A stretch of 64,000 nt of DNA, from assembly GCA_029194535.1 (NCBI GenBank), contig JARFXR010000002.1, positions 124,001-188,000 of the forward strand, given 5' to 3'. This document shows positions 38,018 to 47,930 of this stretch, piece by piece (the first letter of the stretch is position 1; each line of letters starts with the position of its first letter). This DNA is from Nitrospira sp. (GTDB lineage Bacteria; Nitrospirota; Nitrospiria; Nitrospirales; Nitrospiraceae). Made by a program: the position numbers and the translations under genes. The notes beneath the pieces were generated by a model, which did no database searches, had not been told where the DNA came from, and saw only the letters and a list, made by a program, of their open reading frames with translations.

Positions 38018-38737
38018 TTACGACCGGAACAACCTCGATTCCAGCCTGGCGTGGCGCATGGCGTAGATATCCTGAACCGGTGCCCAGGAGGACATCCTCT
38101 CCCGCTCGGCCGCGGAGCGACTCAGCGAGACGATCACCCCTGTCCATTCCTGAAGCAGCTGTTGGCTCTCTCGCTGCCCCACCGGCAGCAACTTCATGGC
38201 GGCCGACGCGAGACCGACCACCGCGTGATAGAGATATCCTGCCACCGCCTCTTGCCTGTTCCATCCACAGGTCGCCAGCACGAGCCCCAATACAACCGGC
38301 AGATGGCCCGGCGTCGCCCCTGCATTCAGCGCCACCGAGTACCGTCGAAGGAGCGGGTGGACGTCCAATTGTTGGCCCGGTTGTTGGCCCGGTTGTTCAG
38401 CCTGCCCAGTCGCTATTCTCGCAACCTGGCGTCCCATCTGCCTGCTCGCAAGTCGGGACTCCCGGCCCAGCTTCATGGCATCCAATTCACGGTCCGCGCG
38501 GAGCGCCGGATCAAGCCGCCTCGATATCACAGCCTCGTGGGCCAGCCGGACCGCGACGGCTTCGCGGTTGGCGAGCCCGCCCCGCAGCCAATCCTGAACG
38601 TACAAGGAGAGATCACGGCCGTTGCCGACCGCTCCGCCCTGCACGGCAGCTTCGAGGCCGGACGAGTAGGCAAAGCCCCCTGACGGGAAGAAGCTGTCAA
38701 GAAACCGCAGCCCGCCGAGCAAGTTCAGAAGAGTCAT
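38018..38737 (-). CDS. ureF: Urease accessory protein UreF
   Basis: A 239-residue all-helical protein that forms the UreDFG complex. [21 protein letters not shown] is the family start, and [14 protein letters not shown] lies in the C-terminal half. A Gln-Pro-Gly insert ([10 protein letters not shown], near residue 120) looks like a short repeat expansion. It starts 9 bp after ureC. Confidence 0.93.
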   Translation of the reverse strand: MTLLNLLGGLRFLDSFFPSGGFAYSSGLEAAVQGGAVGNGRDLSLYVQDWLRGGLANREAVAVRLAHEAVISRRLDPALRADRELDAMKLGRESRLASRQMGRQVARIATGQAEQPGQQPGQQLDVHPLLRRYSVALNAGATPGHLPVVLGLVLATCGWNRQEAVAGYLYHAVVGLASAAMKLLPVGQRESQQLLQEWTGVIVSLSRSAAERERMSSWAPVQDIYAMRHARLESRLFRS

Positions 38738-38746
38738 CGACCTTCG

Positions 38747-40474
38747 CTAGAAGAGAAAATACCGCTGTGCCATCGGGAGCACCACCGCCGGCTCGCACGT
38801 CATTCGGACCCCATCGGCGGTGACCACATACGTTTCAGGATCGACCTCGATGTGCGGCAATGCGTCGTTCAGCTTGAGGTCGCGCTTCTTGACGTTCCGG
38901 CAATTCTTGACCGCCACGATCCGCCGCTGCAACCCGAGTTTCTTGGGAATGTCACGCTCCAAAGCCGCCTTGGAAACGAACGTCAGACAGGTGCTGGAGA
39001 GCGCCCGCCCATAGGCGCCGAACATCGGCCGGCTGATGACCGGTTCGGGAGTCGGGATCGAGGCGTTGGGATCGCCCATTTGTGCCTGCGCGATGAAGCC
39101 GCTCTTCAGGACCATTTCCGGCTTGATGCCGAAGAAGGCCGGCTTCCAGAGCACCAGATCGGCCGTCTTGCCCACCTCGATGGACCCGACTTCGTGAGCC
39201 ACTCCGTGCGTGAGCGCGGGATTAATGGTGTACTTCGCCACGTACCGCTTCGCCCGGAAATTGTCGTGCTGTCCCTTCGCGGACTGCACGCCCTTTTCCG
39301 TGAGATGTCCCCGCTGGACTTTCATCTTGTGGGCGGTCTGCCAGGTTCGGATGATCAGCTCTCCGATGCGACCCATCGCCTGCGTGTCCGACGACATCAT
39401 ACTGATCGCGCCCATGTCGTGCAGTACGTCTTCCGCGGCGATCGTCTCCCGTCTGATGCGGGATTCTGCGAAGGCCACATCCTCCGGCACCTTCTTGTTC
39501 AGATGGTGACAGACGATCAGCATGTCCAGATGCTCGTCGAGCGTGTTTACCGTAAACGGCATGGTGGGGTTGGTGGACGACGGCAACGCGTTCGGTTCGC
39601 CGCAGACCTTGATGATGTCCGGAGCATGGCCGCCGCCGGCCCCTTCCGTGTGATAGGTGTGAATGGTGCGGCCCTTGAAGGCCTTGATCGTGTCCTCGAC
39701 GAACCCGGCCTCGTTCAATGTATCGGTGTGGAGCGCGACCTGCACGTCGTAGCGCTCCGCCGCCGACAGGGCGCTGTCGATGGCCGCGGGCGTCGAACCC
39801 CAATCCTCGTGAACCTTCAAGCCGAGCGCACCGGCCTCGATTTGCTCGTTGAGCGGCTCCGGCATCGAGCAGTTCCCCTTGCCGGTGAATCCCAAATTGA
39901 TCGGGATGCCCTCAGCCGCCTCCAGCATCCGGTGAATGTTCCAGGGACCCGGCGTCGAGGTCACGGCGTTGGTTCCGGTCGCCGGCCCTGTGCCGCCGCC
40001 GATCATCGTCGTGATGCCGGCGGACAGCGCCTCCCAACATTGCTGCGGACAAATAAAATGGACGTGCGTTTCGAGCGCGCCGGCCGTCACGATGCAACCT
40101 TCAGCGGAAATGGCTTCCGTCCCGGCGCCGCATTCCATTGCAGCGGTCACGTTCGGCATCGTATCGGGATTGCCCGCCTTGCCGATGCCGACGATGCGTC
40201 CGTCCTTGATGCCGATATCGGCTTTCACGATGCCCCAGTAGTCCAGAATGATCGCGTTGGTGATGACCGTGTCGAGGGCCCCGCCGGCGCTGGTCGCGCC
40301 GGCCGATTGACCCATGCCGTCCCGCAGGACCTTGCCGCCGCCGAAGACGGCCTCGTCGCCGTAGGACGTCAAATCCTTTTCGATCTCGATCACGAGATCC
40401 GTATCCGCAAGACGCAGGCGATCGCCGACCGTGGGTCCGAACAGATCGGCGTACTGTTTTCGAGGAATTTTCAT
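38747..40474 (-). CDS. ureC: Urease alpha subunit
   Basis: A 575-residue catalytic subunit that hydrolyses urea to ammonia and carbamate. HVHFICPQQ holds the two nickel-binding His, [10 protein letters not shown] the Lys that is carbamylated to bridge the nickels, and [10 protein letters not shown] and CHHLNKK further site residues. Length fits UreC. The ATG at 40474 has a GAGGAGG site. Confidence 0.98.
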   Translation of the reverse strand: MKIPRKQYADLFGPTVGDRLRLADTDLVIEIEKDLTSYGDEAVFGGGKVLRDGMGQSAGATSAGGALDTVITNAIILDYWGIVKADIGIKDGRIVGIGKAGNPDTMPNVTAAMECGAGTEAISAEGCIVTAGALETHVHFICPQQCWEALSAGITTMIGGGTGPATGTNAVTSTPGPWNIHRMLEAAEGIPINLGFTGKGNCSMPEPLNEQIEAGALGLKVHEDWGSTPAAIDSALSAAERYDVQVALHTDTLNEAGFVEDTIKAFKGRTIHTYHTEGAGGGHAPDIIKVCGEPNALPSSTNPTMPFTVNTLDEHLDMLIVCHHLNKKVPEDVAFAESRIRRETIAAEDVLHDMGAISMMSSDTQAMGRIGELIIRTWQTAHKMKVQRGHLTEKGVQSAKGQHDNFRAKRYVAKYTINPALTHGVAHEVGSIEVGKTADLVLWKPAFFGIKPEMVLKSGFIAQAQMGDPNASIPTPEPVISRPMFGAYGRALSSTCLTFVSKAALERDIPKKLGLQRRIVAVKNCRNVKKRDLKLNDALPHIEVDPETYVVTADGVRMTCEPAVVLPMAQRYFLF

Positions 40475-40525
40475 TACCTCCTCCTCACCGCTTGTAGGTC
40501 GTGGACCGGGACGACGGGTCGGCCG

Positions 40526-41002
40526 TCAGCGTTTGGCAATAAATCCCTGCTCGGTCGCTCTGGCGAGCGCCGTCGCCTTGACCTGGGGATCGTCCAGCGA
40601 ACCGTTGGTCAAACCGTTGATGCCATACCCCATCCGCTTGCCGGCCAGGGCCACGAGGGTGACGCGCTTTTCTTCGCCCGGCTCGAACCGCACGGCGGTG
40701 CCGGCGGGAATCTGCAACCGAAACCCGAATGCCTGCGGACGGTCGAACGTGAGCGCGCGATTGACTTCAAAGAAATGGCAATGCGACCCGACCTGGATCG
40801 GCCGATCCGCTCGGTTGGCGACCGTCATTTCCTTCGTCATCCTGCCCTTCAGCGCATCGATCTCACCGGGTCCGAACAGTATCTCGCCGGGAATCACCGG
40901 CTTGGACAGCTCGGCCTTGATCGCGGCGGCCAGCGACTTCCCACTGTCCTTCCGGGCGGGCTTTGCGGTCTTCGTTGGTTTAGCGTGCTTCTTCGTCGCC
41001 AT
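40526..41002 (-). CDS. ureB: Urease beta subunit
   Basis: A 158-residue structural subunit. The core ([19 protein letters not shown], then [13 protein letters not shown]) is normal, but a Lys/Ala/Pro-rich tail of about 34 residues precedes it ([16 protein letters not shown]), which most UreB proteins lack. The tail could be a translation artefact of start choice; the next internal ATG lies only after residue 54, inside the core, so it is probably real. Confidence 0.95.
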   Translation of the reverse strand: MATKKHAKPTKTAKPARKDSGKSLAAAIKAELSKPVIPGEILFGPGEIDALKGRMTKEMTVANRADRPIQVGSHCHFFEVNRALTFDRPQAFGFRLQIPAGTAVRFEPGEEKRVTLVALAGKRMGYGINGLTNGSLDDPQVKATALARATEQGFIAKR

Positions 41003-41050
41003 CGTGGTTCCTCCACCCGGTTACCGATAAGGATCGACTCGGGAGGCTCT

Positions 41051-41353
41051 TCACCTGATCGGGTTGTGAATGGTCACGAGCTTGGTGCCGTCCGGAAAGG
41101 TCCCCTCGACTTGAATCTCGTGGATCATTTCCGGCACTCCGGGCATGACGTCCTTGCGGGAAAGCAGGGTGGCACCGTAGGTCATGAGTTGCGAGACGGA
41201 CTGGCCGTCTCGGATCCCTTCCAACACCGCGGAGGTGAGATAGGCGAGGGCTTCGGGATGGTTGAGCTTCAAGCCGCGTTGCATACGATCGGCCGCCAGC
41301 TGCGCGGCCGTGTAGATCAACAGCTTTTCCTGTTCCCGGGGAGTCAGATGCAT
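41051..41353 (-). CDS. ureA: Urease gamma subunit
   Basis: A 100-residue subunit with the full family sequence from [12 protein letters not shown] to THNPIR. The ATG at 41353 has GAGAGGAGG upstream; longer frames before it are not supported. First gene of ureABCFGD. No ureE is present in the window. Confidence 0.97.
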   Translation of the reverse strand: MHLTPREQEKLLIYTAAQLAADRMQRGLKLNHPEALAYLTSAVLEGIRDGQSVSQLMTYGATLLSRKDVMPGVPEMIHEIQVEGTFPDGTKLVTIHNPIR

Positions 41354-41493
41354 GAGGCCTCCTCTCAAGGATTGACGGGAAAGGGCCACCCAGGCGCACA
41401 GAGGGCGTAGAATTCGTTCCGGCCGTAACGCAGAGAATCCCCGCTTGGCCGGCGCGCGTCCCAATTGTAGCCCACTAGGTATAATCATCGTAT

Positions 41494-41509
41494 CTGTCAG
41501 ATTTGACAG
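41494..41509. promoter_or_regulatory. Palindrome upstream of ureA
   Basis: CTGTCA and TGACAG flank 4 bases, a perfect 6-bp inverted repeat about 140 bp before ureA. TATACC follows 11 bp downstream on the minus strand and may be a -10, so this could be an operator over a promoter. Confidence 0.45.
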
Positions 41510-41532
41510 TGTCGTTTCAGGAGGCATGGATG

Positions 41533-41688
41533 CTAGAACCTATCTCACAATGGGTGTTCCGGTCAGAACTGGTCATGCCCGCGAAAGCGGGCATCCAGAA
41601 TGACCTGAAAAGACTGGATTCCCGCCTGCGCGGGAATGACGACCACAGATTCCATCCCATCATGAATGAAATTTGAGATAGGTTCTAG
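41533..41688. mobile_element. MITE-like element between ureA and a transporter pseudogene
   Basis: A 156-bp element bounded by perfect 15-bp terminal inverted repeats (CTAGAACCTATCTCA and TGAGATAGGTTCTAG). The inside carries hairpin words GCCCGCGAAAGCGGGC and TCCCGCCTGCGCGGGA that occur as dispersed repeats in many genomes. It encodes nothing. It separates the urease promoter from the decayed region. Confidence 0.8.
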
Positions 41689-41744
41689 TCTGGCCCGCCA
41701 CACCTGTCAAGCTTCACGATTCCGACTTGAGAAGGGAGGTCATC

Positions 41745-42150
41745 GTGACGCACTCGGCCTGGCCAGATCACTTGCAGGACCATCCCGTGCTGGAATTTCT
41801 CGAGTGGGTCTTGCGGGGCATCGGATTTTTCCGGTCCCCGCCCGGAGTACACCGAGCTTACCTGGTTCCATGGAGCTGCCATGGAAATCTCCGAGATCTT
41901 TTTCCAGGACAACTGGGTGACGGGGGTCGTCATTCTGGTCGGGATTGCCGTCAACACCAGAATCGGCGCCATGATGGCTTTGATGGGATCCACGCTGGCG
42001 GTGGCGGCTGCGATGTTCTACTGAGCGCACGACAGCGCGATCCGCGACGGACTATTCGGCTCTAACGCCGCGCTTACCGCCATGGCGCTGGGAGGCCTCT
42101 TCTACGTCCCGAACGTCTACAGCGTGATGTATGCCATCGTCGTGCCCTCG
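41745..42150 (+). pseudogene. Remnant of a UT-family urea transporter
   Basis: A GTG at 41745 with AAGGGAGG upstream begins HPVLEFLEWVLRGIG; after a frameshift, EISEIFFQDNWVTGVVILVG and then VNTRIGAMMALMG follow in another frame, a TGA interrupts AAAMFY, and RDGLFGSNAALTAMALGGLF continues. These are the first third of urea transporters of the UT/Yut type (outer helix, FFQxNxxTG loop, GLFGxNAAL). The rest is missing and a porin fragment abuts. The intact urtABCDE system may have replaced it. Confidence 0.78.
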
Positions 42151-42816
42151 CAAGTCGTGTATCCTCCCGTGTCCTCATACAGCTCACCCCGCACACGAAA
42201 GCCTATCGCTGGGTGAAATCGTGTATTACACAGGCGGCGACGCCGTTCCATCGCACGTTTATCCCCGAACTGATCGTGCTGCTGTTTGCCTGATTGGAAT
42301 AGTCTGCTTCGATGACGGCCGACGTGGGCTCGGCTATTTGCCAGCTGAAATAGCCGCCCGCCAATACCTGGCCCCCCTCGACGTTCAGGTCGGGCCCGAC
42401 CGGTTGCCGGCCAGACCATAGAACGTCAGGTTGAGGCCCTCCGACGCATTGATCCTCAATGCGGATTCCACCAGCGGATCGCGCTGCGAATCGGCTCGGA
42501 CCGAGTTGATGTAGCCGATCACGCCGATTGCCCACGTGATCTGCGTATTCATGTCATAGGTGGCGCGCAGGCCGCGTGCCGTGAACGACTGTCCCCATCC
42601 GAACAGCTAGGATCTGGAATAGTTCGCATTGTGTGGGCTCTCGAGCATCTCGTAGCCGATCACACTGTTGATCTGCCCCGTCTGGATGTTCGGCCCGATC
42701 CCCACCGGCGCAAGATACTGGACGTACCATTCGCGAAAATCCGCCCACTGGCTCAGATTGGTTCCTCCGTGGAGAAGGATCAACAGGAGGAGGGTTCGAG
42801 AGCGGCACGACCTCAT
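42140..42816 (-). pseudogene. Remnant of a BBP2-like porin
   Basis: Pieces in different frames match the intact porin at 15517: DFREWYVQYLAPVGIGPNIQ, SVIGYEMLESPHNANYSRS, an in-frame stop, then STISSGINVRWNGVAACVIH and GELYEDTGGYTTC. Signal peptide and the C-terminal strand are lost. Order and strand suggest that it once neighboured the urea transporter gene head to head. Confidence 0.8.
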
Positions 42817-42877
42817 TCAACGCCACGGTCCATCATCCCGTGACTGCGCCGGTTGTGCATCTTGCGCCTTGGGGATG

Positions 42878-43276
42878 TTACGGCACCTGCTTCAAGACGG
42901 CCCTTGCATCGTAGAAATCCGGCGCTGGCGCGGGCAGCTCGCCTTTGAACATCGTGACCGTCATGGAAGTCCGACGGGAGAGCATGAGCACATCGAACCG
43001 TTGGCTGAGATGAAAGTAGTCGTAGCCTTCGCGGAGCGTCAGTTCCGCGCAGCGACGTGTGAGATAGCGATCAAGTTGCTCCTGGGAAGTGAATGCGCTG
43101 ACCCGATATTCCACACGATAGACGTCTTCCTTCACTTGCTCGACCTCGGCTTCCTTCGCCTCAGCCAACGGCGTATACAGCTTTGTCGCGCAGGCCGACA
43201 ACGAGAGCAGCGTGAGCAGCGCGCACAAACGCTTCAGTCCGACCCAGGCCCCACCGTCCACCGCACAGATTTTCAT
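42878..43276 (-). CDS. Small lipoprotein of the CC0125/CC1285-like type
   Basis: A 132-residue protein with lipobox LLSLSAC (Cys near residue 29). The mature part RVEYRVSAFTSQEQLDRYLT and CAELTLREGYDYFHL fits a group of small bacterial lipoproteins of unknown role. It lies between the decayed region and urtE on the same strand but with a 278-bp gap from urtE, so it is not clearly part of that operon. Confidence 0.8.
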   Translation of the reverse strand: MKICAVDGGAWVGLKRLCALLTLLSLSACATKLYTPLAEAKEAEVEQVKEDVYRVEYRVSAFTSQEQLDRYLTRRCAELTLREGYDYFHLSQRFDVLMLSRRTSMTVTMFKGELPAPAPDFYDARAVLKQVP

Positions 43277-43554
43277 GACGTTGCCTTCAAGGTACGGTTC
43301 GAGAGTCTCCCGACGGACGTTCGTCGAAGAATAGTAGCGTTCGCGCTAGGGGAGATCAACTAGGCCGGAGATGGAATGTCGGGCATGGGCCATCTCGAAC
43401 CGTCGCGAGCTGCAGAGAGGAGGGACACATTGCTCACCCGGTCAAGGATGGATGGCCGAGCGAATCAGACGTGCCCCGCCGGCATCGCGAATGGGGAAAG
43501 CAAGCGCAGCACCTCTGCATCTTGTAAGTGGCGCGGATGGCATCGACTCACCGC
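43277..43554. other. Spacer after urtE
   Basis: No gene is visible. A hairpin CGACG-AACGTC-CGTCG at 43311-43326 (minus strand) resembles a P1 hexaloop but has no P2 or terminator near it. Confidence 0.4.
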
Positions 43555-44265
43555 TTACACCGTCAGGTGCTGTCTGACCATTTCAGCATTCAACTCGTTG
43601 CTCTTGCCGCAGGCCACGACCGCTCCTTTGGCCATGACCACATACTTTTCCGCCAGTCGTGCGGCAAAATGCAACCCTTGCTCGACCAGCAGGATGGCAA
43701 ACCGACGAGAATTCTTGAAGCGGATGATCACGTCTTCGATCTGATCGACGACGGACGGCTGAATGCCTTCGGTCGGCTCGTCGAGCAGAAGGAGCTTCGG
43801 ACACGAGAGCAAGGCCCGTCCGATCGCCAGCTGCTGCTGTTCTCCTCCGCTCAGGACGCCGCCGGGACGATGGAGAATATCCGTGAGCTTGGGAAAGAGC
43901 TGATACACCTCCTCGAACGAGTCCCGTTCGACCGCGCGGCCCGGCGCGCCGGCCCTTGCCCAGAACCCCAACAATAGGTTCTCCCGCACCGTCAGATGGG
44001 GGATGATCTCACGGCCCTGGGGTACGTAGGCCAGCCCACGGCGCGCCCTCCGGTCGGTGGGCAGTTTCGTGATGTCCGTTCCGTCGAATTTCAGCGTTCC
44101 GGACCGGACCGCCAGCAAGCCCGTGATGACCTTGAGGGTGGTCGTCTTGCCCACCCCGTTTCGTCCCATCAGACAGGCGACTTCTCCGGGAGAGACGGCG
44201 AACGACACGTTCCGAAGAATATGACTCTCCCCGTAGTAGGCGTCGATGTTATTCAGTTCCAACAT
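43555..44265 (-). CDS. urtE: Urea ABC transporter ATPase
   Basis: A 236-residue ATPase of the LivF type. GRNGVGKTTTLK is Walker A, LSGGEQQQLAIGRAL the signature and LLLLDEPTEGIQPS Walker B. The start MLELNNIDAYYG is family-typical; a longer frame upstream lacks support. Last gene of urtABCDE. Confidence 0.95.
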   Translation of the reverse strand: MLELNNIDAYYGESHILRNVSFAVSPGEVACLMGRNGVGKTTTLKVITGLLAVRSGTLKFDGTDITKLPTDRRARRGLAYVPQGREIIPHLTVRENLLLGFWARAGAPGRAVERDSFEEVYQLFPKLTDILHRPGGVLSGGEQQQLAIGRALLSCPKLLLLDEPTEGIQPSVVDQIEDVIIRFKNSRRFAILLVEQGLHFAARLAEKYVVMAKGAVVACGKSNELNAEMVRQHLTV

Positions 44266-44381
44266 GAAGTTACCGCATCTCGTCGCTCGCATCTGGTATC
44301 TCGTCGCTACGAGGACGGCCCAGTTTTGACTTGCCTCTCTCGGTTCGCGCTTCACGCTTCACGAGATACGCGTCACAACCG

Positions 44382-45149
44382 TTAGCCATGGGCGACTTTC
44401 TGTCGTCCCAAGTAGATTTCACGCACTCGGTCGTCGGCCTGCACCCTCTCGACCGTGCCCTCGCAAATGACCGTCCCCTCATGGAGCACTGTGACGATGC
44501 GCGCGATCTGGCGGACGAATTCCATATCGTGCTCGATCACAACGATGGCATGGCGCGCCGCAAGAGACTGCAGGAGTGTCCCGGTCTGCTCGGTTTCCCT
44601 GTCCGTCATACCGGCAACCGGCTCATCCACCAGCAAGAGCAAGGGGTCCTGCAGAATGACCATGCCGATCTCCAACCACTGCTTCTGTCCATGCGAGAGA
44701 GAGCCGGCCCGCGTTTTCGCGTATCCCTCCAGACCGATCGTCGCCAGCGCTTCCTGGATTCGCGCCCGCTCTTCCCGGGTGCACTGGCTCATGATCGTAT
44801 GGAAGACCCCCTTACTGAACCGCTTTAACGAGAGGTCGAGATTGTCCCACACTGTCAGGTTGACATAGATGGACGGAGCCTGAAACTTCCGCCCAATGCC
44901 GAGCTTGACGATGTCGTCCTCCCGCTTGCCGATCAGATCCGTATCCTTGCCGAAGATCACGCGACCGGCCGCCGGTGTGACCTTGCCGCAAATGACGTCG
45001 AGGAGGGTGGTCTTTCCGGCGCCGTTGGGTCCGATCACGACGCGCAGTTCGTTGTAGTTCACGATGAAGTTCAGACTGTTGAGCGCCTTGAAGCCGTCGT
45101 AGTCGACCGTGACCCCTTCGAGATAGATGATCGAGCCCCGTTCGCTCAT
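44382..45149 (-). CDS. urtD: Urea ABC transporter ATPase
   Basis: A 255-residue ATPase of the LivG type. [12 protein letters not shown] is Walker A, LSHGQKQWLEIGM the signature and LLLVDEPVAGMTD Walker B; the ending REIYLGRQKVAHG is typical. The ATG at 45149 overlaps the urtC stop (ATGA), so the two are coupled. Confidence 0.95.
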   Translation of the reverse strand: MSERGSIIYLEGVTVDYDGFKALNSLNFIVNYNELRVVIGPNGAGKTTLLDVICGKVTPAAGRVIFGKDTDLIGKREDDIVKLGIGRKFQAPSIYVNLTVWDNLDLSLKRFSKGVFHTIMSQCTREERARIQEALATIGLEGYAKTRAGSLSHGQKQWLEIGMVILQDPLLLLVDEPVAGMTDRETEQTGTLLQSLAARHAIVVIEHDMEFVRQIARIVTVLHEGTVICEGTVERVQADDRVREIYLGRQKVAHG

Positions 45150-46285
45150 GCCTGAGCCTCCCCTTCGGCCAGTGGAGCAGATTTGCGCGCACTGATCCGA
45201 TCCCTCAGCTTGTGGAGGATGCCGACCAGTCCGTCGGGAAACAGCAACACCACCGAGACGAACAGTCCCCCCAACATGAACGGCCATAGCTCGGGGAAAT
45301 AATTCGTCAGTACGCTACGTCCCAAATTCACGCTGACCGCGCCGAGCACGGCGCCGGCCAGCGTCCCACGTCCACCAACCGCCACCCAAATCACCATTTC
45401 AAGCGAGGGCAGGACGCCGATCTGCGCCGGCGTGATGATGCCGACCTGAGGCACATAGAGCAGCCCGGCCAGTCCGGCCAGGGCCGCCGCCACGACGAAT
45501 ACGAACAGCTTATAATTGGCCGGCGCGTAACCCGAGAAGGCGACGCGCTGCTCGCTATCGCGTACGGCAATGAGGACTTTCCCCGCACGCGACCGGATGA
45601 TCCACTGGCACAACACATAGGCCCCGCCGAGACAGAGGACGGTGATCACGTACAACGCCCGTTGCGTCCCCGATTCAGAGAGGCGGAATCCGAGCAGTTG
45701 TTTGAAATCGGTGAGGCCGTTGGTGCCGCCGAGATTCGTCTCGTTTCGATTGAACACGAGCCAGGCGACCAATGCGAGCGCCTGGGTGATGATGGCGAAG
45801 TACACGCCTTTGATCCGACTGCGGAACGCCAGAAATCCGAACACCAGGGCGAAGACGGTCGGGACCAGGACGGCCCCGATGACCGCGGCGGGAAAACTGT
45901 AGAACGGCTTCCAAAACAGCGGAAGTTCCTTGACTTGATTCCAGACCATGAAGTCGGGCAAGTCGCTCCCATAGACGCTCTCCTTGCCGATCGTGAGCAT
46001 GAGATGCATACCCATGCAATAGGCGCCAAGCCCGAAGAACACCCCCTGCCCCAGGCTCAGGATGCCGGTGTATCCCCAGATCAAATCGAGCCCCAGCGCC
46101 AAGATCGCAAAGGCGAGGAACTTTCCGAACCGATTCAGCGAAAAATCTGACAGATGCAGCCAGGAATCTTCGGGAGGCAGGACGTTCAGCAACGGCATCA
46201 GCACCAGCAACACAAACCCGGTGACCCAGAAAGCCGGGCTTGTCTCACGCGGCGTGGAAAGGTGGATATCGCGGTCTTCGGCCAT
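45146..46285 (-). CDS. urtC: Urea ABC transporter permease
   Basis: A 379-residue LivM-type permease with about ten membrane helices. GYTGILSLGQGVFFGLGAY and VGGRGTLAGAVLGA are conserved family segments. It starts 21 bp after urtB. Confidence 0.95.
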   Translation of the reverse strand: MAEDRDIHLSTPRETSPAFWVTGFVLLVLMPLLNVLPPEDSWLHLSDFSLNRFGKFLAFAILALGLDLIWGYTGILSLGQGVFFGLGAYCMGMHLMLTIGKESVYGSDLPDFMVWNQVKELPLFWKPFYSFPAAVIGAVLVPTVFALVFGFLAFRSRIKGVYFAIITQALALVAWLVFNRNETNLGGTNGLTDFKQLLGFRLSESGTQRALYVITVLCLGGAYVLCQWIIRSRAGKVLIAVRDSEQRVAFSGYAPANYKLFVFVVAAALAGLAGLLYVPQVGIITPAQIGVLPSLEMVIWVAVGGRGTLAGAVLGAVSVNLGRSVLTNYFPELWPFMLGGLFVSVVLLFPDGLVGILHKLRDRISARKSAPLAEGEAQA

Positions 46286-46306
46286 GGGCGTGATGCGTTT
46301 AGCCGG

Positions 46307-47857
46307 TCAGGAGTCGGCGTGGCGTCCTTTCACAGCGAATAGGCCCGAGGGTCGCCATTGTAAGAACAGAATGACCAGCACGAGGATGCACACCTTGCCG
46401 TACACGGCTCCCAGGCCCGGCTCGAGGAGCTTGTTGAGCCCGCCGATGCCCAGCGATGCCACGATCGTTCCGGCGAGCTTGCCCACGCCGCCCGTCACCA
46501 CGACCATGAAGGAGTCGACGATGTAGTTCTGACCGAGGCCCGGCTCCACATTCCCGATCAAAGTCAAGGCCCAGCCCGCAACGCCAGCAAGCCCGGATCC
46601 GAAGGCAAACGTGTAGGCATCGACCTTCCTGGTCGGAATACCCAGGCAGGCACTCATGTTGCGATTCTGCGTCACGGCGCGAACGCGCAATCCGAGCGCG
46701 GACCGGAACAACACCGCGTAGATGATCGCCACACAGATCGCCGACAGCGCGATCACGAACAAGCGGTTGTTGGGGAGAAACACGCCGACCATCATTTGCT
46801 GGCCGCCGTTGAGCCAGGCCGGCGCCACTACCGCCGTCAGGTCTCCGAAATACACGCGCGCCGCCTGCATGAGAATCAGGCTGACTCCCCACGTCGCCAG
46901 CATGGTCTCCAGCGGCCGACCGTACAGAAAGCGAATCACGGTCGCTTCAAGCAGCAATCCGCAGCTCGCGGCCAGCAGAAACGCAACCGGCATGGCCAGC
47001 AAGAAATAATGGTCAAAGAGACCGGGCGACAGAAACGCCTTGAAGAATTCCTGGGTCAGAAAGGTTCCATAGGCCCCCACCATCATCAACTCGCCATGAG
47101 CCATATTGATCACCCCCATCAGCCCGAACACAACGGCGAGGCCGACGGACATGATGAGGAGGATGGAACTCAGACTGATCCCGCGAAAGATGGTTTCAAT
47201 GGCATTCGACCAGGCCGCCCAGGTTTCGATCCGTTCGATAGCCGCGGCGGCCGCTTGCGACAATTCCTGCTGGCGCCCGGTCGCGGATGCCGCACGCCCG
47301 GCATCGGCCAATTCTTTGAGACTCGGGACGGCATTCTGACTCGACAACGCGGCCAACTTGTCGATCGCCTCGAGTTTCGTCGCTTGATCGTCTGCCGCCA
47401 GCCGAAGCAGAGCCGCCGATTCCTCCATCGTGTAGCGAACCCATTTGTGCGTTTCCTTACCCGCGGCCCGCTCCAGCCAGGGAATCGCGACCCCGCGCCT
47501 GGCCAGGCCGAGATCGGTGGCGGCGGACCGCCGGACGTCCTGATCGGGATTTTCGAGATTGGCGCGATGCTTCAGCAAATCCATGACCGGCTTGATGGCC
47601 TGCCGGACCGAACGGTCGGCATTGGCGCGGATCTCATCGAGACGCGGGATGAGGGCGGCATCTCCCTGCTCGATTACGGTGCGGAGCGCCGTCTCACGGA
47701 CGGTCTCATCGTCGCTGGTGAGCTGAGTCAAGGCTTGATCGAGCGACAAGCTGGGAGCGGAAGAAGGCTGGAGTTCAATGGCCGCAGCGCGGTCTTGAAC
47801 GGAACACAGCAGCAAGAACACGGCACAGAGTCGCAAGGACCGGCCCGATCGTCTCAC
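46307..47857 (-). CDS. urtB: Urea ABC transporter permease with periplasmic repeat extension
   Basis: A 516-residue LivH-type permease. After a signal peptide comes a 200-residue periplasmic HEAT-like region (ALTQLTSDDETVRETALRTV; RRSAATDLGLARRGVAIPWL), normal for UrtB but absent in amino acid permeases. The permease core begins near residue 225 (GLAVVFGLMGVINMAHGELM). It starts 73 bp after urtA. Confidence 0.95.
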   Translation of the reverse strand: MRRSGRSLRLCAVFLLLCSVQDRAAAIELQPSSAPSLSLDQALTQLTSDDETVRETALRTVIEQGDAALIPRLDEIRANADRSVRQAIKPVMDLLKHRANLENPDQDVRRSAATDLGLARRGVAIPWLERAAGKETHKWVRYTMEESAALLRLAADDQATKLEAIDKLAALSSQNAVPSLKELADAGRAASATGRQQELSQAAAAAIERIETWAAWSNAIETIFRGISLSSILLIMSVGLAVVFGLMGVINMAHGELMMVGAYGTFLTQEFFKAFLSPGLFDHYFLLAMPVAFLLAASCGLLLEATVIRFLYGRPLETMLATWGVSLILMQAARVYFGDLTAVVAPAWLNGGQQMMVGVFLPNNRLFVIALSAICVAIIYAVLFRSALGLRVRAVTQNRNMSACLGIPTRKVDAYTFAFGSGLAGVAGWALTLIGNVEPGLGQNYIVDSFMVVVTGGVGKLAGTIVASLGIGGLNKLLEPGLGAVYGKVCILVLVILFLQWRPSGLFAVKGRHADS

Positions 47858-47930
47858 AATTCAGAGAACTCCCGAACATAACAAGCGGGTGACGCCCTGG
47901 CTGCTCCCGTTACCCGCCGTAATCCACCCA

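Noticed and set aside
38852-41410. Plus-strand open frame of 852 codons across the urease genes
   Set aside because: Fully antisense to ureC, ureB and ureA, which are certain; composition is typical of a shadow.
43311-43326. CGACG-AACGTC-CGTCG hairpin with A1/G4 loop before the lipoprotein at 42878
   Set aside because: No P2 partner or terminator is near it; a 5-bp stem with such a loop can occur by chance.
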